A stretch of DNA of 64,000 nt from Klebsormidium nitens (taxonomy: Eukaryota > Streptophyta > Klebsormidiophyceae > Klebsormidiales > Klebsormidiaceae), in the NCBI GenBank assembly GCA_000708835.1, contig DF237108.1, positions 1 through 64,000 on the forward strand, given 5' to 3'. Under the pieces are notes generated by a model, which ran no database searches, was not told the DNA's origin, and worked only from the letters and a program-made list of their open reading frames with translations. This document shows, piece after piece, positions 59,601 to 64,000 of this stretch. Made by a program: the position numbers and the translations under genes. Within the stretch, counting starts at the first letter, position 1. Every line of letters starts with the position of its first letter.

Positions 59601-61038
59601 TCTGCCCAGGCACGTCATCAAGCCCGTCATCCCCGCCAAGTACATGGACGACAAGACCATCTTCCACCTGAACCCCTCAGGCCGCTTCGTCATTGGCGGG
59701 CCCCACGGAGACGCTGGCCTCACCGGCCGCAAGATCATCATCGACACCTATGGCGGCTGGGGCGCCCACGGAGGCGGTGCTTTCTCCGGAAAGGACCCCA
59801 CCAAGGTAGGGGTCAATCTTCTTGTTGCAGACGTGGTTGTCTGTCCGACTATAGCGAGTGGTCCGGAATAGGGAAGGGGGGAAGGGGGGGAGCAAATGTT
59901 CCATGGAATGTGATCTTTGAGTAACTGTCAGTTTGCAGATAGCTTCTGTCCTTTTAAAAAGGCACCTCTTTGGACCAGTTGTAAGCACGTCAAAAGGTCT
60001 TTCTTGAGCAGATGGCTCCTTTCAGTTACATTCAATTGTGTTCGAGATAGAGTCTCCAAATCATCTGAGCTGCCAAAAGGACGATACTACCTGTAGCATC
60101 AGCCTGCCATTGCCTCGTGTCCTTTTTCTGAATTGGACACACACGGTTGCTAGGTAGTCGCTCTTCCCTGTCAGTCAAATGTGAACGGGTCTTGTGTATT
60201 GCTACAGGTCGACAGGTCTGGTGCCTACATCGTCCGCCAGGCAGCCAAGAGCATCGTTGCTTCCGGCCTGGCCAGGCGCGCGATCGTCCAGGTAAGGCTC
60301 GTTTTGGCAGATCATCTCAGGCCACGCCGGCAATAAAACCGCTCTCTGCCATCGGCATGCATCTTTCCTGGATTCTTATCTGGATGGCGACAGAGCTGGG
60401 AGCTGAAATCCAGAAGCTGCATTAAGTCATTCCGGCCCGATTGTTCAAGTTGTCCAGTGCTGTCTTCCAATTACTTGCCTCGACGGTTTCCATTTTGAAG
60501 CTGAAATGTAGGATCTGGGTCTTCTTAAGTATGTTGGTCCTTGAGTCGCTCATGTGCTTTACATTGTGGGTGGCTTGACCGCCCTGCCGAATTCGTTGCG
60601 CGTCTCTGCAACCACCTCTCAACATGTTTGCATGGTTCACAGTGAGTACGCCCTTGAGAGCAATGAAAAGGCTCATTGTGAGTGCGCCCTTGAGCAATGA
60701 AAAGGCTCATTGTGAGTGCGCCCTTGAGCTATGAAAAGGCCGGTTTTTCCCTGGTCCCTGATGGTGGAAGCTGTCCGAAACAGGTGTCGTACGCCATCGG
60801 TGTCCCCGAGCCCCTGTCCGTCTATGTCGACACCTACGGCACCGGCAAGTACCCCGACGCCAAGATCCTGGAGGCCGTCAAGGAGAATTTCGACTTCCGC
60901 CCGGGTATGATTGCGATCCACCTCGACTTGAAGCGCGGTGGCAACAAGCGGTACCAGAAGACCGCTGCGTACGGACACTTCGGGCGCGACGACCCCGACT
61001 TCACGTGGGAGGTCGTGAAGCCCCTCAAGGTCGAGTAG
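56692..61038 (+). CDS. SAMS: S-adenosylmethionine synthetase (methionine adenosyltransferase)
   Basis: Seven coding exons with agreeing phases: 56692-56799, 57395-57565, 58020-58199, 58950-59122, 59610-59805, 60208-60291 and 60784-61038, about 388 residues, normal for plant SAMS (about 390). It makes S-adenosylmethionine from methionine and ATP in the cytosol. Clear motifs: [13 protein letters not shown] (methionine/ATP site), [23 protein letters not shown] (ATP site), [26 protein letters not shown] and the P-loop-like [12 protein letters not shown]. Compared with land plants, a few residues are missing before [12 protein letters not shown], and the C-terminus stops at KVE without the usual short tail. 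The start agrees with the family N-terminus. Exons are strongly GC-biased at third positions, as expected for a highly expressed gene. Confidence 0.96.
60637..60740 (+). repeat. Three-copy tandem repeat in SAMS intron 6
   Basis: A unit of about 36 bases (cattgtgagtgcgcccttga plus gcaatgaaaaggct) is present almost exactly three times shortly before the last exon. Each unit contains a donor-like gtgagt. No similarity to the neighbouring exons was seen. Confidence 0.8.
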
Positions 61039-62682
61039 GGCGGGAATTTGTAACAGTAGGTAGCTAGCTGGCCGGCCCATCTGCCGTCTGTTGGGCCCCG
61101 AGAAAGGTCTGCCATTGGGCCTTTGGGGCTGAACACGCCCCCCTCCCCAGCCCGCTATCAGCGCAAGTTGCTTACTGTTGACGACAGGTCTATCAAGGAC
61201 TGCTAATAAGGTGCGGAAGTATGCGGCATATTTGGACAATCCGGAAGATGTTTGAGTAGTCTTCGCTTGATTATTGAGATGTTTCGAGTTTGCGCCATGT
61301 ACTCTAAACCAATCGACCTTGATGGCCCATAATAACGAACTGGCCGTCAAGATTGTGGACACTGTCGACAGAACGCTGGCCTGCCAGATCACTAATTGGA
61401 CAGATCGCGAAATGATGGTTCTCAAACAGTCAAAACGGCACCTGCTTTTAAAGACAGCCTGCATGGCCTGTTGATGAACAGGGTTCACCAGGGTGAGCTG
61501 CTTGAGTGCAGGGGCGCCGCTTTTATTCCAGAGCCTGCCCCTGGCACACTGATTTATAGATTTCACAAGTAAAGACGCAAACAAACTATTGTCTGAGGAA
61601 TCATTGAATAGTCCGTTACCGGACCCCAGTGCTTGTGGCTACCTTGTTGTGCCGGGCGCCACGCGGTGGCTACACCCACCTCGTACATGTTAATTGTACT
61701 AACTCCCGGCTTGCTTAGCTCATATGTGGTGTCAATGGATGATATAGCGATCGTGCAATCAAAATTACTTAGTGGACATGCACTTGTACAAAATCTTTTG
61801 AATAAGTGCATGATCACGGACTTCGACAGTGGCGGCAGAATTGATTGTCAAAGTCCGATCATGTATAGTAGTTCGCCGGCCGCAATCTTTCAATACTTGT
61901 GCGCATTTAAGTTGACCGTGACTGCATTGTAGCTGCGGGTTTCCGATCTAGCATGCGGTGCTTTACTTCCTGCACAAGCACGACTGCCATGCTCAGAGCG
62001 GAGGCCGCCTCAGCTGTACGGCGATCAAGCCTGATCGAGCTCATGCATGAGCCATGGCCGCGGCCCAACTGAGACGTCAGTCCCCCAACCGCGGCGCCCT
62101 CAACACGCTGGTACTGGCGGTCCGGCATACAAAATGCTGCTGCCCCACCTAGAACTTATTTCGGCCAACTTGATTGGCCTTGCTTGGAGTATGTGACTTG
62201 CGGACCACACGACTCGACTCGTCAGCGAATGATACGCTGATATTATACGCGTAATTCATGTCCACCTGATAGTAGCCGCAGAATCAATGTCTGAAAAAGA
62301 AAGAATCCATCCATTGAATGGTCGGATGGAGTCGACCAGATGCACAGGGCTTGCGGCCCTTGACTCGATCTGCTATGTAGACCGACCATTGCATGCAAGT
62401 CTCGCGACAATGATATCTATCCTCCGTTGCGTACACGTGACGAGCGCGGGTGAGGACTGGGTCCTGCCTTGGCAGGAAGAAGACAATCATTTTCGTAGCA
62501 CTGAGCCGGCTTACGTTCAACGACCACTTGTCAGCGGGTCGATCCGGAACCCCAACTCTAGCACATACCTGCGGGTCTTCTGGCATGAGCGGACGCAACT
62601 TCCTTCCCTAGCTGGCAATCCAACACTCGCGTCGCCAATGTATTTCTAACGTCTATCCTTTTTCGCAACGCACTTAAAATAA
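61039..62682. other. Intergenic stretch between convergent genes
   Basis: The SAMS 3' UTR should lie at the left. The rest has no open frame with a recognisable domain. The part from about 61900 to 62650 is rich in short palindromic words (gcatgcaa, gatcgag) similar in style to 8000-8430, and may be decayed repeat DNA. Confidence 0.4.
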
Positions 62683-64000
62683 TCATTCCCTCAACACTTG
62701 TTTAACGAACTTTTTAGTCTTGCCCGCGTTCGTCTCGGGCCGGAACGTGCACTTCTCCTCGAAGTCCTCTTCCGCCCGCCTGGCGACTTCCGCCTTCCGC
62801 TGCTCGCTGCCGGAATGCAGCCGGAACGGCTGGGGCTTGGTTGACTGCCGTGAGAGGTTGGAGGGGATCTCGAGAAGGAAAGCCCGCCGCTCTCGTTCCT
62901 CTTGCTCCTTTTTCAGGCGCTTTGACATCTCTTGCAGCTCAAGATATCTGCGGGTAGCAAGCGAAGATGACAGGAGCGAGATGCAGGCCAGACGGTCGGT
63001 CAAAGAACGGAGCTGTGGGACGAAATAATGTTCCGATGAACCAGGCGCGGAGCTCCACTCCAGAGTCGGAGACGAGGAGATTTGAGGGAGGAAACATCTT
63101 GCATAAAGGGGCTTCCATTCCATAAGCGTGCCCAAGAACAACCGATGAGGACAGAAGTGATCGAGAGGGGAGCGGAGCAGGGACGACTCTGCGTCAGGCA
63201 ATCTGTATCAAAGACCAACATTGCTTCAAAGTCAGACGAAGTGGATTCGAGTTTTCTCATCTTGGGCAGGATACGTGCAGCTTCCCCGCCCCTCTGTAAC
63301 ACCCTGCTCACTATTTCAGACGTCCGCTGATCCTAGTAATACTAAAGTCTTTGAGCGGGGGCCGTTGCCAACCCGCTTGCGAGAGAGGCTGCACCCTCAC
63401 CTGCCAAGCCCGGGGACTATCACCGGCTGGTCCAGCTGTTCCGGTGGCGTTCCGTTGATCGCCGGCCGGAACGTGCAATCCTGCAGCTCCTGCTCGCGCT
63501 GGAGCTCGCGTACGGCCTCAATGCGCGCCAGCCGCTCCTGCCAAAAAAGTCTCATGTTTTAGGGTTTCGGTTCGATATTGTCGGATTTCACTCAAATGAT
63601 GTCGCTTTTCCTGTTCTTTGCTTATTGAACAGGTAATCAGGCATTGCGCAATGAGATGCAAAGTTGGACTTCCTGGCATCAAGCGACTGGTGATCTGTAC
63701 CTGTCAGCGAAGGTCTTCGCTTGTGAATGGTTCTAAGTTGAGAATGCCGCCTTGACCAATATGACTGGGCACTCAACAGGCTGCGCTGATAGGCCCAAAA
63801 TCTCAAATTCAGATGGCAGATACAACGTCCTCATGCAACAAGAAACAAAATTAGACTCCGAAAAACTTACAATTCAAATTTGACTCTTTCTTCGTCGCGG
63901 AATGTATCGGAAACTAGCTTTCGTACCGAACGTCAAAGACCAGGGTTAAGAAAGAGCGTCACACGACATTTTGGGTAAAGGTGTAAGTTAGGCTTACCCT
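62683..64000 (-). CDS. 3' end of a charged coiled-coil protein with CTFRP..N motifs (partial)
   Basis: Two exons on the minus strand are well supported and join in phase. The first is 63401-63537 (ERLARIEAVRELQREQELQ then DCTFRPAINGTP). The last is 62683-62947 (YLELQEMSKRLKKEQEERE ... EKCTFRPETNAGKTKK), ending at a TGA. The CTFRP[AE][IT]N motif follows a helical, charged stretch in both, so it is a repeated module. Similar TFxPxxN modules occur in centriolar, ciliary and other cytoskeletal proteins; the family was not identified. Upstream exons probably continue past the window. A donor (gtaagt, reading leftward) near 63870 after RDEERVKFE may end another exon, but its phase does not fit directly. 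Confidence 0.6.

Noticed and set aside
60673-61584. 303-residue minus-strand open frame over the last SAMS exon
   Set aside because: It overlaps the clearly conserved SAMS C-terminal exon on the other strand; it is a shadow frame.

Overview
The window is nuclear DNA of a green-lineage eukaryote, most likely a streptophyte alga (Klebsormidium-like). GC-rich exons are split by many AG-gt...ag introns. ORC1 carries the plant-type BAH domain with an inserted PHD finger. The S-adenosylmethionine synthetase is plant-like and the kinase matches plant CDKF/CDK20. The species itself is an inference. All gene models were built by eye from open frames, splice sites and phase agreement.

Layout. 665-7484 (+): CDKF/CDK20-type kinase, six exons. 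7485-13770: gene-poor DNA with a tRNA-like fossil and a cluster of GTAC words. 13771-20073 (+): unrecognised, probably nuclear protein with a C-terminal coiled coil, six exons. 20074-22974: no gene seen. 22975-26964 (-): probably plastid-targeted alpha/beta hydrolase, five exons. 27267-27770: a short element with terminal inverted repeats. 28680-42072 (+): a secreted DD3-3-like ectodomain and membrane segment, followed in agreeing splice phase by an NADPH oxidase core that lacks EF-hands; 22 exons that may form one fusion gene. 44267-44365 (-): intron-containing tRNA-Ala(AGC). 44844-55103 (+): ORC1, 14 exons. 56692-61038 (+): S-adenosylmethionine synthetase, seven coding exons. 62683 to the right edge (-): 3' end of a coiled-coil protein with a repeated CTFRP..N motif.

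The most unusual signal is not a gene. Many introns of the kinase, the oxidase and ORC1 contain ladders of decayed copies ('echoes') of the edge of a neighbouring exon together with its splice site, repeated about every 55-170 bp. Acceptor-side and donor-side ladders both occur, and one ORC1 intron has both. This suggests that introns here grow, or splice sites are replaced, by repeated tandem duplication across exon-intron junctions. The second main finding is the possible DD3-3/NADPH oxidase fusion.

The genes do not form one pathway. Cell-cycle kinase, replication origin recognition, methyl-donor synthesis and membrane superoxide production are ordinary neighbours on a chromosome.
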